Shown here piece by piece: positions 37,057 through 48,176 of a DNA stretch of 64,000 nt. This DNA is from Cryptomeria japonica. Taxonomy: Eukaryota; Streptophyta; Pinopsida; Cupressales; Cupressaceae. The position numbers and the translations under genes were made by a program. Positions within the stretch are counted from its first letter, which is position 1; every line of letters begins with the position of its first letter. Where the stretch lies: contig NC_081415.1 in assembly GCF_030272615.1 (NCBI RefSeq), forward strand, positions 629,279,240 through 629,343,239, given 5' to 3'. The notes below the pieces were generated by a model. That model saw only the letters and a program-made list of their open reading frames with translations. It was not told the origin of the DNA and did no database searches.

Positions 37057-38791
37057 CCCCCCCTTAAGTGCAACTTAGGGGAATGTCGTAAAGTCTACAA
37101 TGCAACTAAGTAATGCAAGATGGATCCCGGCTATGAGGCCATGTTAGGTACCCATGTACAAATGCAAATGCAATCTCCCATAAATGGAGAAAGAGAGAAA
37201 AATCGAATGGGAAAAAAACCCTCCCCCAAAAGAGAGATGAAGAAAGCACACAATGCTCTCAATGATTAATGAGAAGAACAAAATATGTCCCCCGCATAAG
37301 AGAGAAGAAGAGACCATGAAGCCCCCCCTCAATGTCAAATCTCCTGCAAGGATGGTCCAGTGATGTTGACCAAAATACCTCCCCATAAGGAAGAAAGAGA
37401 GCCAATGATGCACCAATAATGTCAAAGTGTAACAAAACCAGGTACCAATGTCGATGATGATGAATCACTTGCTGCAACAAAAAAGAAGATCAGGCATGGA
37501 GACAACCAGCTTTGAGCATCATCTAGATACTTGTAAATGGCAAAAATATTGGTACAATCCAAGTCTCACGGGAGCCATGCACAAATGTGTACAATCTAAA
37601 TCTCAACTGGAGCCATGCACCAAGTCTCACAAGATATTCCTAATCTATGTGTACAAGAGGATTACATCAAATAGTCAACAATGACAAGATGCAAAGAGGT
37701 GTGGCACTTTATGATAGTGCGAGTATAACATTGCTCATGCAAGAGCATACAACATGATAGTGCAAATCTGGAAACAAGAAAATGATGCCACCAAGAAGCC
37801 CTGTAGAATACTGTAGAAAAAAGACGCTTTTGATTGGGATGTGGCCAAGAGATATAAAGGAGCAAATCAACCCCACCCTCCCCCCCCACTTGACTGCTAG
37901 TTGGAAGCACTGCAAGACAAGTCTGAAGTGACAAGAAAAAAAGTGTTCCTAATTTGACTTATTCCATGATATATGTGTTTTTAAAAGATTTGAAAAACCC
38001 ATTAAAAACAATTTATTATGCATGTGCCCATTAAAAAAAAAGTTTATTAAAAAATAAAAGCAAACTTTTTTTTCAAAATGAAAAAAAACTTTAATAAAAA
38101 TTTATTAAGACAATTATTGGTACCCCCCTCCACATGAGGAGGGGCCCGCAAGTACACTACAGGATCATAGTGTCTATGGACACTCACAGGTATACTAGGA
38201 GGCCGCAGGGCCTACGATGACCCGCAAGTACCCTACGAGGTCGTAGGTGGCCTGTGAGCTAATAAGGACCCCCCCCCCCCCCCTTTTTTTAAAAATTGCT
38301 TTCTTAAAAAAGCAAAACCAAAAAAATGCCCCCCCACTGTAATGAAAAATTAATTCTTTTTTTTATTTTCTAATTTTCCGAAAATTAATAAAAAATAGAA
38401 AAAAAAAAAAAAAATTCGGACCTTTACCAGCAAGTCCGTACAGCGGACCAGGAGGGGAAAGTTTTTCAACTCGGGGCAACGGAGACCGATTTCGATGAAT
38501 TGATAGTCGCTCTTAGGGTTTTTGGGCCTTCTGAGCATAATGGCGATGACTGATTTGGCCAAAAATGCTCCAAAATTGTAGATCGGTGTCGCGATAAGTC
38601 ACCACCCTCCACCTTCAAACAACTCTAGATTTTGCCTCTGATGTTGGATTTGGATGAAATAAAAGGCGATTCCTAATTGATCGAACCTCCTCAACCCAAT
38701 GATGACCTCAGATCGAACCCGACAAGCTCCAATAATAACCTGCAATAGAAAGCTCCAAAATTCTCTCAATTGGCAAACTAATGGCACTCTA
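37057..38791 (-). other. Interior of element F, no coding potential
   Basis: Minus-strand CTTAAGGGGGGG beside the LTR (37057-37068) is the polypurine tract. The interior is strongly strand-biased, C-rich then A-rich on the plus strand. It includes C runs near 37325 and 37880, a C18 followed by T7 near 38269-38292, and A runs near 38398-38413. A ~41-bp unit with GTACAATC and GGAGCCATGCACAA is repeated at about 37551-37625. A segment with CCCGCAAGTAC / CCTACGAGGTCGTAGG words lies at 38140-38255. The more GC-rich 38415-38790 could be captured host DNA, but I recognise no gene. The ORFs at 37144-37934 and 38350-38814 look accidental. Confidence 0.7.
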
Positions 38792-39686
38792 TGTTGGGAA
38801 AAATGGTGTCTCAACCTTGCATTTATGCGAGATTACTATTTATAGTAAGTTTTCATTTGAGCATGAAATGGTGCAAAACTCTCTCTGAAGCTTCTAGTTG
38901 GCTAGATAAGCATTCCGGTAAAGTTGCGTCGCAAGGTCACAGCTAGTTTTGAAGATATTAAAGTTTTCGTCTTGGAGGGGTGCAATAAAATGTTTAAACT
39001 TAATTTTGGGGACTTTAGAGGCTCTGAAACACCCTGAAAAGTTGCCATAACTAATGAAGCAGGTTACGAGGTGATAGAGCACTTCGCGAGCTTTCCGGCG
39101 CTTCAAACGGTTCGTCAATCGGACATCCGGTTCTCAAGTTATGGCCTCCGGAAGTTTGTACTCCTGAAATAGGAAAAATAATTTGTATCGGATACATAAA
39201 TGAGCTGTAAAAAGGGATCGACACGTGTTGATGTGTGCTTTAACATGTCATAGGGCATCTAGAAGGGAGATAAGATCGGCTACACCTTATTGGGTGGTTT
39301 TAGCCCATGGTTTTGTAATACCGTTTGACGGTTTCTTGTATTGTATCTCCTATTTATGAGGTGTGTGAGATAGAGGTTGTGTGTAAGAGTCTTATGGCTA
39401 TTGAGTTGCCTCTGAATCTCTGATTAGTGGTACTCCTGCGAAGAGCTTGCTCTGCAAGTATGTTGTAATCTGTTTTTGATTGCTGAATAAAATATTGAGC
39501 TGCTTTTGGAGGGTGGGGTTTTTCTCCCGAAAGGGTTTTCCCCACGTAAATCATTGTGTTGTGGTATGATTGCTATTATATCTATTTCTATTTTCTGTAA
39601 CTGTTATAATGATCTAAAAAGGTTTTGCATTACCCTCCTCTCAAGGTTAGTGTAGGAAGTTGTTTTCGCTACTTTACTTCCTTACA
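38792..39686 (+). repeat. 5' LTR of copia G
   Basis: 895 bp. It contains GACACGTGTT near 39230 (a G-box-type core), TTGTATTGTATCTCC near 39335, and the GGTTTTTCTCCCGAAAGGGT hairpin near 39517, which is the same structural motif seen in the other copia LTRs in reverse orientation. Confidence 0.94.
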
Positions 39687-39688
39687 AG

Positions 39689-39700
39689 TGGTATCGGAGC
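39689..39700 (+). other. Primer binding site of copia G
   Basis: TGGTATCGGAGC, one base from the usual TGGTATCAGAGC, two bases after the LTR. Confidence 0.9.
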
Positions 39701-39810
39701 CTGATCACCTTTGGTTTCAATTGTGGGCAGTTGGGTTTTCTGAACTAATCCAGATTTGAGTGGGAGCTTGTGCAGAAGACACTTTTTGATCTTGTTGCAA
39801 GAATATTCAG

Positions 39811-42800
39811 ATGGCGAGTTCGTCAGGGAGAATAGAGGTGGAGAAATTTAATGGAAGTAATTTTGAGATGTGGAAGCTGAAGATGGAAGATCTGCTAATA
39901 GATCGAGATCTTTCGGATGTTGTTGATGCGAATGTCCAAAGGCCCTCAGATCCTACTGCGGCAGCTCAGTATGATGTTATGGACCGAAAAGCCAAGGGTC
40001 TAATCAGACTGTGCCTGGCAGACTCTGTTCTAATCAATGTCCATGAAGAGAACTCTGCAAAGAAGCTATGGACTAAGCTTGGTGAGATGTATCAAGTGAA
40101 ATCTTTATTAAATCAAATTTTCTTAAGAAAGAAATTGTATTCCTTGAAGATGGAAGAGGGTGGACGAATTGCAGACCACCTGGAAGTATTCAATATGTTG
40201 GTGGCTCAATTAGTATCCGTCGGTGTTAAGATAGACGAGGAGGACAAATGCCAGATCTTGCTTTGTTCTTTGCCTGATTCATGGGATTCTCTTGTTATGG
40301 CTATCGGTAGTACTTCTGTTGTTTTGAAATCTGAAGATGTGGTGGGTGCCCTACTTGGTGAAGAGATGCGAAGGAAGGTATCCATCAGTTCAAAGGAAGC
40401 CCTAACCGTTCGTGGAAGACCTAAGGAGAAAGGCAAGAAGAATGAGAAGCGCGACAAGTCCAAATCCAAAGGGAGATCAAAATCTCTTGGAAAGTCCAAA
40501 GTCATTTGCTGGAATTGCGATAAACCGGGTCACATCCGTAAGGACTGCAAAGAAGAAAAGAAGAAGAAGAAAAAGAAAAGGTTCGATTCTGATTCTGAGT
40601 CCGACGAGGAAGATGACAATGCATTTATTGCGGCTTTGGTGACTCATGCAGGTAATGATGCCTGGCTAATTGACTCAAGTGCATCTTTTCATATGACTTC
40701 CAATAGAGATTGGTTTTCTGAATATGAAGGATTTAATGGAGGTAAGGTGTACTTGGGTGATGATTCACATCTAGACATTGTTGGTCGAGGTAAAGTTAGA
40801 ATCAGGTTTTCTGATGGTAGAATAAAAAGGATTAATGGTGTGCTGCATATCCTTGGATTAAAACGAAACCTGTTATCTGTGAGCAAACTGATAGATGCAG
40901 GTGTGCAGGTAGTCTTTTCTGAAGTAGGATATAAGATGATTAAGGGTGCTATGGTAGTTGCTAGAGGTGTCAGGTTTGGCACTTTGTATAAGCTTGAAGC
41001 ATACACTATTGAGTGTAATAGCACTTCTGTAAAAAGTAAATCTGCGGATACTTCACTGGAAGATTTGAAGGTTTCACCTTCAGCAGATGGAAATGGTTTT
41101 TGGGTACCTAAGGGTGCTCTTTCGTCTGAAGCAAAGTTACCTGCAGAGAAGACTATGTTATGGCACCAGAGACTTGGCCACATTGGAGAAAAGGGTCTAA
41201 GGACCTTGAAAAATAAAAACCTTGTTGAAGGTTTGAATGACTGTAACCTTGACTTTGATTTCTGTGAGCATTGCATTTATGGAAAACAAAACCGCGTTCA
41301 GTTTTACTCGAGTTCTCATAAAACTTGTGGTGTTTTGGATCTTATCCATTCTGATGTGTTTGGTCCAGTAGATGTCTCTTCGATTGGAAAATCCACATAT
41401 TATGTTTCATTTATTGATGATTTTAGTAGAAGGACATGGGTTTATTTTCTAAAGAGTAAATCTGAAGTTTTTAGTCATTTTAAAGAATTTAAAGCAATGG
41501 TTGAGTTGCAGACTGGAAAGAAAATAAAATGTTTGAGAACTGATAATGGCGGTGAGTTTTGCTCTAATGATTTTGATAGATTCTGTAAAGACTGTGGAAT
41601 TAACAGGCAGAAGACAACTCCGTACTCTCCACAGCAGAATGGAGTTGCAGAAAGAATGAATAGGACACTGATGGAAAAGGCTAGGAGTATGTTGAGTGGT
41701 GCTGGTCTTGAACAAAAGTTTTGGGCTGAAGCTGTTGCCACTGCTTGCTACCTGATTAACAGGTCTCCTACATCAGCTCTTGTTGATAAAACGCCTATGG
41801 AAGCATGGTCAGGTCACAAGCCTTCATTGAGACATCTTAGAGTTTTTGGTTGCGAGGCATATGCACATGTGCCAAAGGAGAAACGAACAAAGTTGGAGAA
41901 CAAGGCTGTGAAATGTATCTTCATCGGGTATAGTTATGGTGTGAAAGGATACAAGCTTTGGGACCCTGTTGCACAAAAGGTAATTCACAGTAGAAGTGTT
42001 ATTTTTAGAGAAATTAAGTCTCCTTCTATTACATTGTAGCCAGAACAGACTAAAAAAGAAGATGTGATTCAACTTCCTTCTACACCTGAAAGAGTTGAAT
42101 CGAGACCCCTAGATAGGCAAGAATTTGAGGAGAGCTCGTCTAGCTCTGAATCTTCAGAAGAGGAGGAAGAACCTCCAACTCAGCTTGTTTGAAGGTCTAC
42201 AAGACATAGACAACCACCTGAAAGGTATTCACCTAATGATTGGAGATGCATTTTTGCTCTGAATACTAGTGTGGATGAACCGAAATCTGTAGAAGAGGCA
42301 TTAGGTATGAATGATGCAGAATCCTAGAAGATTGCTATGGAGGAAGAAATGACAGCTTTGAAAAAGAATGATATATGGGATCTTGTACCATTGCCTGAAG
42401 GACGAAAACCTGTTGGTTGTAAATGGGTGTTCAAGAAAAAGATTGGTTCAGATGGAAGCATTGAGAAGTATAAAGCAAGGTTAGTTGCAAAAGGCTACTC
42501 TCAGGTTGAGGGTGTTGATTACGGTGAGATATTTTCTCCTGTTGCAAAAATGACGTCTATTAGATTTTTGCTTTCTATTGCTACTGCTTATGATTTAGAG
42601 GTTGAACAAATGGATGTGAAAACTGCTTTCCTTCATGGTGATTTGGAGGAAGATATTTATATGACACAGCCGGAGCACTATGTGGTGAAAGGCAAAAGTA
42701 ATTTGGTCTGTAAATTGAAGAAATCTTTGTATGGCCTCAAACAAAGTCCTAGGATGTGGTACTAGAAATTTGATACATATGTGTTGAGTTTGGGATTTGA

Positions 42801-43857
42801 ACGTTCTAAATCAGATCACTGTGTTTATTATAAATCTGATGGTGATCATTTCTTATTCATTGCATTGTATGTTGATGATATGTTATTCATTGGTAAAGGG
42901 AAAGGTATGATTTCAGAACTGAAGTCTCAGCTCACTGCTAAATTTGAAATGAAAGATCTTGGTGCAGCAAAGCACATTCTTGGGATGGAAATTAGAAGAG
43001 ATAGAGCGAACAGAAAGCTATGGCTAGGCCAGAGTAAGTATGTGAATTCAGTGTTACAGAGGTTCAACATGCAGAATTGTAGACCATTGAGTGTTCCTTT
43101 TACAGTTGGAACGAAACTATCTGTTTCAGATTGTCCTACATCCCCATTGGAGATGGAAGACATGAGCAGAGTGCCTTACCAGAGTGCAGTTGGAAGCTTG
43201 ATGTATGCTATGGTCTGTACTAGACCAGATATTGCCCAAGCAGTGGGAGTACTTTCTAGATATATGTCTAATCCTGGTAGAGTTCATTGGGATGTAGTCA
43301 AAAGAGTCTTCAGATATTTGAAGGGTACTTCAGAGTATTCTTTGTGTTATCATGGTAATTTAGTTGGAGACATGACTTCCCTTGATATCCATGGTTATGT
43401 GGATTCAGATTGGGCAGATGATATTGATAGCAGAAGATCCACCAGTGCTTATGTGTTTACTTTGTTTGGTGGTGCAATTAGTTGGATGAGTAAGCGACAG
43501 GCTGTGGTTGCTTTATCCACTACTGAAGCAGAGTATATGGCAGCTACTCATGCTTCTAAAGAGGCCATTTGGCTTAAGAGACTGTGTTTGGATATTGGAA
43601 TAAAACAAGGTACAGTGACAGTTTACTGTGACAGTCAGAGTGCAATTAGCCTAGCTAAGAACCCGACATTTCATGCCCGGACCAAACATATTGATGTTTA
43701 GTATCATTTTGTTAGAGATATGGTCGAAGATGGTAGGGTGAAGCTGGTTAAGGTGGACACTTTGATGAATGTTGCGGATGCTTTAACTAAGGCTGTGAGC
43801 ACAGAGAAGTTCAGATGGTGTTCAGAGTCTATGGGCCTTATGGCCCCTAGCAATTGA
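39811..43857 (+). pseudogene. Copia G Gag-Pol polyprotein, single frame, five stops
   Basis: The frame starts with ATG at 39811 (MASSSGRIEVEKFNG) and ends TGA at 43855 (GLMAPSN), 1348 codons with no frameshift. Gag has the CCHC CWNCDKPGHIRKDC near residue 235. Protease reads WLIDSSASFHM near residue 284, Ser replacing Gly of DSG. Integrase has HQRLGHIGEKG ... CEHCIYGKQ (about 451-491), then IHSDVFGP, RTDNGGEF and NGVAERMN. RT holds QMDVKTAFLHGDLEEDIY and LYVDDMLF near residue 1019. RNase H holds YVDSDWADD, STTEAEYMA and VYCDSQSAIS. Stops lie at 42037 (TAG), 42190 (TGA), 42325 (TAG), 42763 (TAG) and 43699 (TAG). Context suggests Gln, Arg, Trp, Gln and Gln codons; each needs one C-to-T or G-to-A change. 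Confidence 0.96.
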
Positions 43858-43900
43858 TTCATTGTGTTGACATTCCCTTCCGCTCTTGCAAGGTGTTCGA

Positions 43901-43913
43901 CAAGTGGGAGATT
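43901..43913 (+). other. Polypurine tract of copia G
   Basis: CAAGTGGGAGATT lies directly before TGTTGGGAAA of the 3' LTR. Confidence 0.85.
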
Positions 43914-44825
43914 TGTTGGGAAAAATGGTGTCTCAACCTTGCATTTATGTGAGATTACTATTTATAGTAAGTTTTCATTTGAGCACAAAATGGTGCGAAA
44001 CTCTCCCTGAAGCTTCTGGTTGGCTAGATAAGCATTCTGGTAAAGTTGCGTTGCAAGGTCACAGCTAGTTTTGAAGATATTAAAGTTTTCGTCTTGGAGG
44101 GGTGCAATAAAATATTTAAACTTAATTTTGGGGACTTTAGAGGCTCCGAAATGCCCTGAAAAGTTTCCATAGAGCACTTCGCGAGCTTTAGAGGCTCCGA
44201 AATGCCGAGGTGATAGAGCACTTCGCGAGCTTTCCGGCGCTTCAAACGGTTCGTCAATCGGACATCCGGTTCTCAAGTTATGGCCTCCGGAAGTTTGTAC
44301 TCCTGAAATAGGAAAAATAATTTGTATCAGATACATAAATGAGCTGTAAAAAAGGAGTGACACGTGTTGATGTGTGCTTTAACATGTCATAGGGCATCTA
44401 GAAGGGAGATAAGGTCGGCTACACCTTATTGGGTGGTTTTAGCCCATGGTTTTGTAATACCGTTTGACAGTTTCTTGTATTGTATCTCCTATTTATGAGG
44501 TGTGTGAGATAGAGGTTGTGTGTAAGAGTCTTATGGCTATTGAGTTGCCTCTGAATCTCTGATTAGTGGTACTCCTGCGAAGAGCTTGCTCTGCAAGTAT
44601 GTTGTAATCTGTTTTTGATTGCTGAATAAAATATTGAGCTGCTTTTGGAGGGTGGGGTTTTTCTCCCGAAAGGGTTTTCCCCATGTAAATCATTGTGTTG
44701 TGGTATGATTGCTATTATATCTATTTCTATTTTTTGTAACTGTTATAATGATCTAAAAAGGTTTTGCATTACCCTCCTCTCAAGGTTAGTGTAGGAAGTT
44801 GTTTCCGCTACTTTACTTCCTTACA
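43914..44825 (+). repeat. 3' LTR of copia G
   Basis: 912 bp, 17 bp longer than its partner. The difference is near 44150-44235, where AGAGCACTTCGCGAGCTTT and GAGGCTCCGAAATGCC each occur twice and a stretch found in the left LTR (near 39045-39070) is missing. Confidence 0.94.
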
Positions 44826-44832
44826 CTCTAAT

Positions 44833-44845
44833 GGCTCTGATACCA
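44833..44845 (-). other. Primer binding site of element F
   Basis: Minus-strand TGGTATCAGAGCC directly beside the 5' LTR. It is perfect for initiator Met-tRNA, so F uses copia-type priming although it codes for nothing. Confidence 0.92.
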
Positions 44846-45347
44846 TGTGAGATTTTCCCAAGATCTAGAGGAAATGGAAAACACAAATAAGAGAGAACAA
44901 AATATATGATAGGAATAAACTATACTCTATCAAGATGCAAAATGTGATCAACTGGATCATCAATCGTTAATGTTCAATAGTTGTTCATACAATGAATATG
45001 AGTCTGCTTATATAGGCAAGACTATATGGATATGTGAGCACACAAACATGACATGTGGCTCAATAAGAAACAAGGGTAGGTATGAAATAGGTGTGACAGG
45101 TAGGAGAAAGTATTCCACATGAGGTGGATCACCCACTGAAGGTGGAATTATCACTTCACAATAAGCGGATATGATAGAGTAGTAACAAGATGAACACCAT
45201 AAAAGGTGGAAATTCTCCTACACACACTATCCCAATGTGGCACAAACACCCAAGTGTCTCATATCCAAACTACTATGAAATGCATTTCCTAAGTAAATTT
45301 AAGTAAGGTCTAATAATATCCAAGATTAATAATTATTTACACCAATA
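44846..45347 (-). repeat. 5' LTR of element F
   Basis: 502 bp, the same length as 36555-37056 with scattered transitions. Its outer end reads CCAATA where the other LTR has CCAACA, a C-to-T change in the terminal dinucleotide. Confidence 0.94.
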
Positions 45348-45352
45348 GATTG

Positions 45353-46380
45353 TTAAGCCTACTAATCTGGTATCTAAGGAATGTCAATTGGGTAAGAAAA
45401 CAAGGATTTCTTTCAAGAGAAAATAGTATACATATAATGGATTGCTAGATCTTGTGCATACTAACCTATGTGGACCTACAAATGTTAGAAGTATGTAGGG
45501 AGAGATATTTTATCTTTCTAATTTATGATTATTCCAAGATGATGTGGGTTCTTTTTGAAGGAGAAATATGAAGCATTAGATAAATTTAAGATATTCAAAG
45601 CAAAGGTTGAGATTGAATTGGGATTGAAGGTAAAATGTCTGAGATCTAGCAGAGGTGGTGAATTTTGTTCTGGTGAGTTTTATTCATTCTATGAGAAGCA
45701 TGGGATTAGAATACAATTATCTGCTCCTAGAACCCCTCAGCAGCATGAAGTTGTTGAAAGGAAGAACATGACTGTCTTGGATGCTGCAAGGACTATGTTG
45801 ATTGAAGGAAATGTTCTAAATATTTATTTGAGAGAAGCTATTAGCACTATTGTTTACACATTTTACCGGGTTCATATTAAAGTTGATACCAATAAGACTC
45901 CTTATGAGCTATAGTTTGGTCATGTTCCTACTGTGACATATTTCAGAATATTTGGTAGAAAATGTTATATCAAGAGAGATGAAGACATAGGAAAGTTTGA
46001 TGCAAGAAGTGATGAATGAATTTTCTTGGGATATTCAACAAAGAGAAAAGCCTACCAGTGCTACAATAAGAGACTGAGGAAGATAGTGGAAAGTGAAAAT
46101 GTGAAGGTGGAGGAGAACCATGGCAAAGAAATCAGAGCTTGCGGATATGATGATGGTCAACACATTGTTCTAAATCTTATTCAGACTAAGGAATTGAAGC
46201 AGAGTGATCCAATAGAGATAGTTAATCCAGATGTTGTTGTTGTTGGTGGAGAGGTGCAGGAACCTAAAAAATCAAAATAATTAGAAAACTATGAGGTATG
46301 TAAGATTGAATCATTCAAAATCAAATCATTGGTGATAAAAATAAAGGTGTGATGACTAGAAGAAGGCTAGCTACTGAAAA
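45353..46380 (+). pseudogene. Copia E integrase, continued
   Basis: The zinc region resumes after F: VSKECQLGKKTRISFKR near 45370-45425. The core has LVHTNLCGP (first Asp now Asn) near 45450, RSSRGGEFCSGEF (second Asp now Ser) near 45640, and TPQQHEVVERKN with the Glu near 45735. The linker region runs to about 46380. Stops near 45428, 45495, 45912 and 46018 and a frameshift near 45555 show advanced decay. Confidence 0.88.
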
Positions 46381-47862
46381 GGTGTGTTTGATTTGTAAAG
46401 TTGAACCTAAAGATGTTGTTGAATCTTGCAAAGATAAAAATTGAATGAGAGCTATGGAAGAAGAATTAGATTAGATTGAAAAGAATAACACATGGGAGCT
46501 TGTGCCTAGACCTAAAGATAAGAATGTGATTGGTACTAAATGGGTATTCAAGAATAAATTGAATGAAGTTGGTGAAGTTGTCAGAAATAAAGCAAGACTG
46601 GTATGCAACGAATATTCACACAAAGAAGGGAATTGATTATGAGGAGACTTTTGCTTCGGTATCCAGACTTGAAGCTATTAGATTGTTGCTTGCATATGCT
46701 AGCTACAAAGATTTCAAAGTATATCACATGAATATCAAGTCATCTTTTTTGAATGGTGATCTTGAGGAAGAAGTCTACATTGAGTAACCTGATGGATTTT
46801 CATTATTAGATGATGGAGACATGGTATGTAAACTGAAGAAAGCTCTTTATGGATTTAAGCAAGCCCCTATAGCCTGGTATGCCAGATTGGATAAGTACTT
46901 GCTGAAATTAAGATTTAATAAAGGGACTGCTGACAGTATTCTATATTTTAAGATTGAGAATGATAACATTTTGATTGTTGAAGTCTTTGTTGATGATATT
47001 ATATTTGGAGGAGATGATAACTTGAGCATGAAGTTTGTTGGGGATATGAAGAAAGAATTTGAGATGTCTATGATAGGAGAGATTAGATTTTTCTTAGGTT
47101 TTCAAATTTCACAGACTCGAAAAGGTATTTTTATATCACAAATTAAATATGTGAAGGAATTGTTGAAGAAGTTTAGGTTAGATGACTCCAAACCAGTTAG
47201 AACTCTTATGATGAATCTTCAAAAGCTAATCAGAGTTTGTACAGATCTATGGTTGGTGGACTACTATATCTTACTCATACTAGGCCAAACATTATGCATG
47301 TTATGTGCATGGATGCTAGATATCAAGCTAATCTAAAAGAGAGTCATGTCACTATTTTAAAGAGAATATTTAGATACTTGAAGGGAACTGTGGATTATGG
47401 TTTGTGGTATCTGAGGAATGATGATTTCATTTTTTGTGCTTACACTGATGTTGATTGGGCTTGTGATGTTGATGAGCAGAAAAGTACCTCTGGTGGTGTT
47501 TTCTTTTTAGGTAATAAATTGGTTTCATGGGCTAGTAAGAAACCAGATTCAGTGTCCTTATCTACTGTTGAAGCTAGGTACATTGATGTTGTTGGTAGCT
47601 GCACTCAAGTGGTTTTGATGAGCCTACTTTCATATACTGTGATAATTACAATGCTATTAATATGTCAAAGAATCTGGTGCAACATTCAAAAACTAAACAT
47701 ATGTCAATCAAATATCATTACTTGAGAGAAAAAGTCAATGAAGCTGGAATATGTGTCTACAAAGGAACATATTACTGAATTTTCACTAACCCTTTGCCTA
47801 CAGATACATTTGTCTATTTGAGAGACAAGTTAGAGGTATCCACCCCTCTTGATGAGAACTAG
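46381..47862 (+). pseudogene. Copia E reverse transcriptase and RNase H
   Basis: RT begins MEEELD near 46455, continues [32 protein letters not shown] near 46725-46786 (the first catalytic Asp region reads Asn), and [12 protein letters not shown] near 46983. RNase H starts after a frameshift near 47240 and has CAYTDVDWACDVDEQKST near 47438 and STVEARYIDVV near 47570. The end is frameshifted again and terminates LDEN at 47862. At least five stops or frameshifts. Confidence 0.9.
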
Positions 47863-48176
47863 ATGCATTGAGTTGCATCAATCCAGTGGACTTCACAGTC
47901 TTATTTCTTTGTCGGGATTGATGAGTTAGTGCTACTCCTCTGGTGGAGTAGTCTGATTATATGTTTTAAGGGGAGAGATTCATTTTTTAATTTCTAAGAG
48001 GGAGAGTTTTGTTTTTTGTTTTGAGATCTTTGGCATTGTTATCAAAGGGAGAGAGAAGCATGTGAAAAACTATTTCTTCTGCTTGATCTTAGGAGGAGTT
48101 TTTTAGAGTTATTTTCTTTCTTTGCATTGATTATTTTTCACATTCATATGTTGCCATCAATGCCAAAGGGGGAGAT
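47863..48176 (+). other. 3' non-coding region and polypurine tract of copia E
   Basis: No gene. CCAAAGGGGGAGAT at 48163-48176 directly precedes the LTR start and matches the tract used by copia B. Confidence 0.82.

Larger units (their letters stand above)
38792..44825 (+). mobile_element. Copia LTR retrotransposon G, best preserved, TSD CTCTA
   Basis: LTRs at 38792-39686 and 43914-44825 begin TGTTGGGAAA and end CTTCCTTACA. CTCTA flanks them at 38787-38791 and 44826-44830. Between them are a primer site, one Gag-Pol gene in a single frame, and a polypurine tract. The LTRs are very similar apart from one rearrangement. Gag and the LTR differ from the A-E group; the Gag resembles the Tork side of plant copia. 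It is inserted only about 15 bp from the 5' LTR of F, between CTCTA and F's primer site. Confidence 0.96.
36555..45347 (-). mobile_element. Non-coding LTR retrotransposon F (LARD-like), TSD GATTG
   Basis: Two 502-bp LTRs (36555-37056 and 44846-45347) are flanked by GATTG at 36550-36554 and 45348-45352. The integrase of E reads across the site. A primer site next to the right LTR and a polypurine tract next to the left set minus orientation. Copia G (38792-44825) is inserted inside. Without G the element is about 2.8 kb with a 1.75-kb interior that has no gag or pol. It must have used another element's proteins. Confidence 0.95.

Noticed and set aside
37144-37934. Overlapping minus-strand ORFs in element F, some with hydrophobic stretches
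   Set aside because: They follow from the C-rich plus strand, which gives long stop-poor frames on the other strand. No motif, no shared frame.
38260-38300. C18-T7 run as a functional tract
   Set aside because: It is not next to an LTR and homopolymers of this length are often sequencing or slippage artefacts. The real polypurine tract of F is at 37057-37068.
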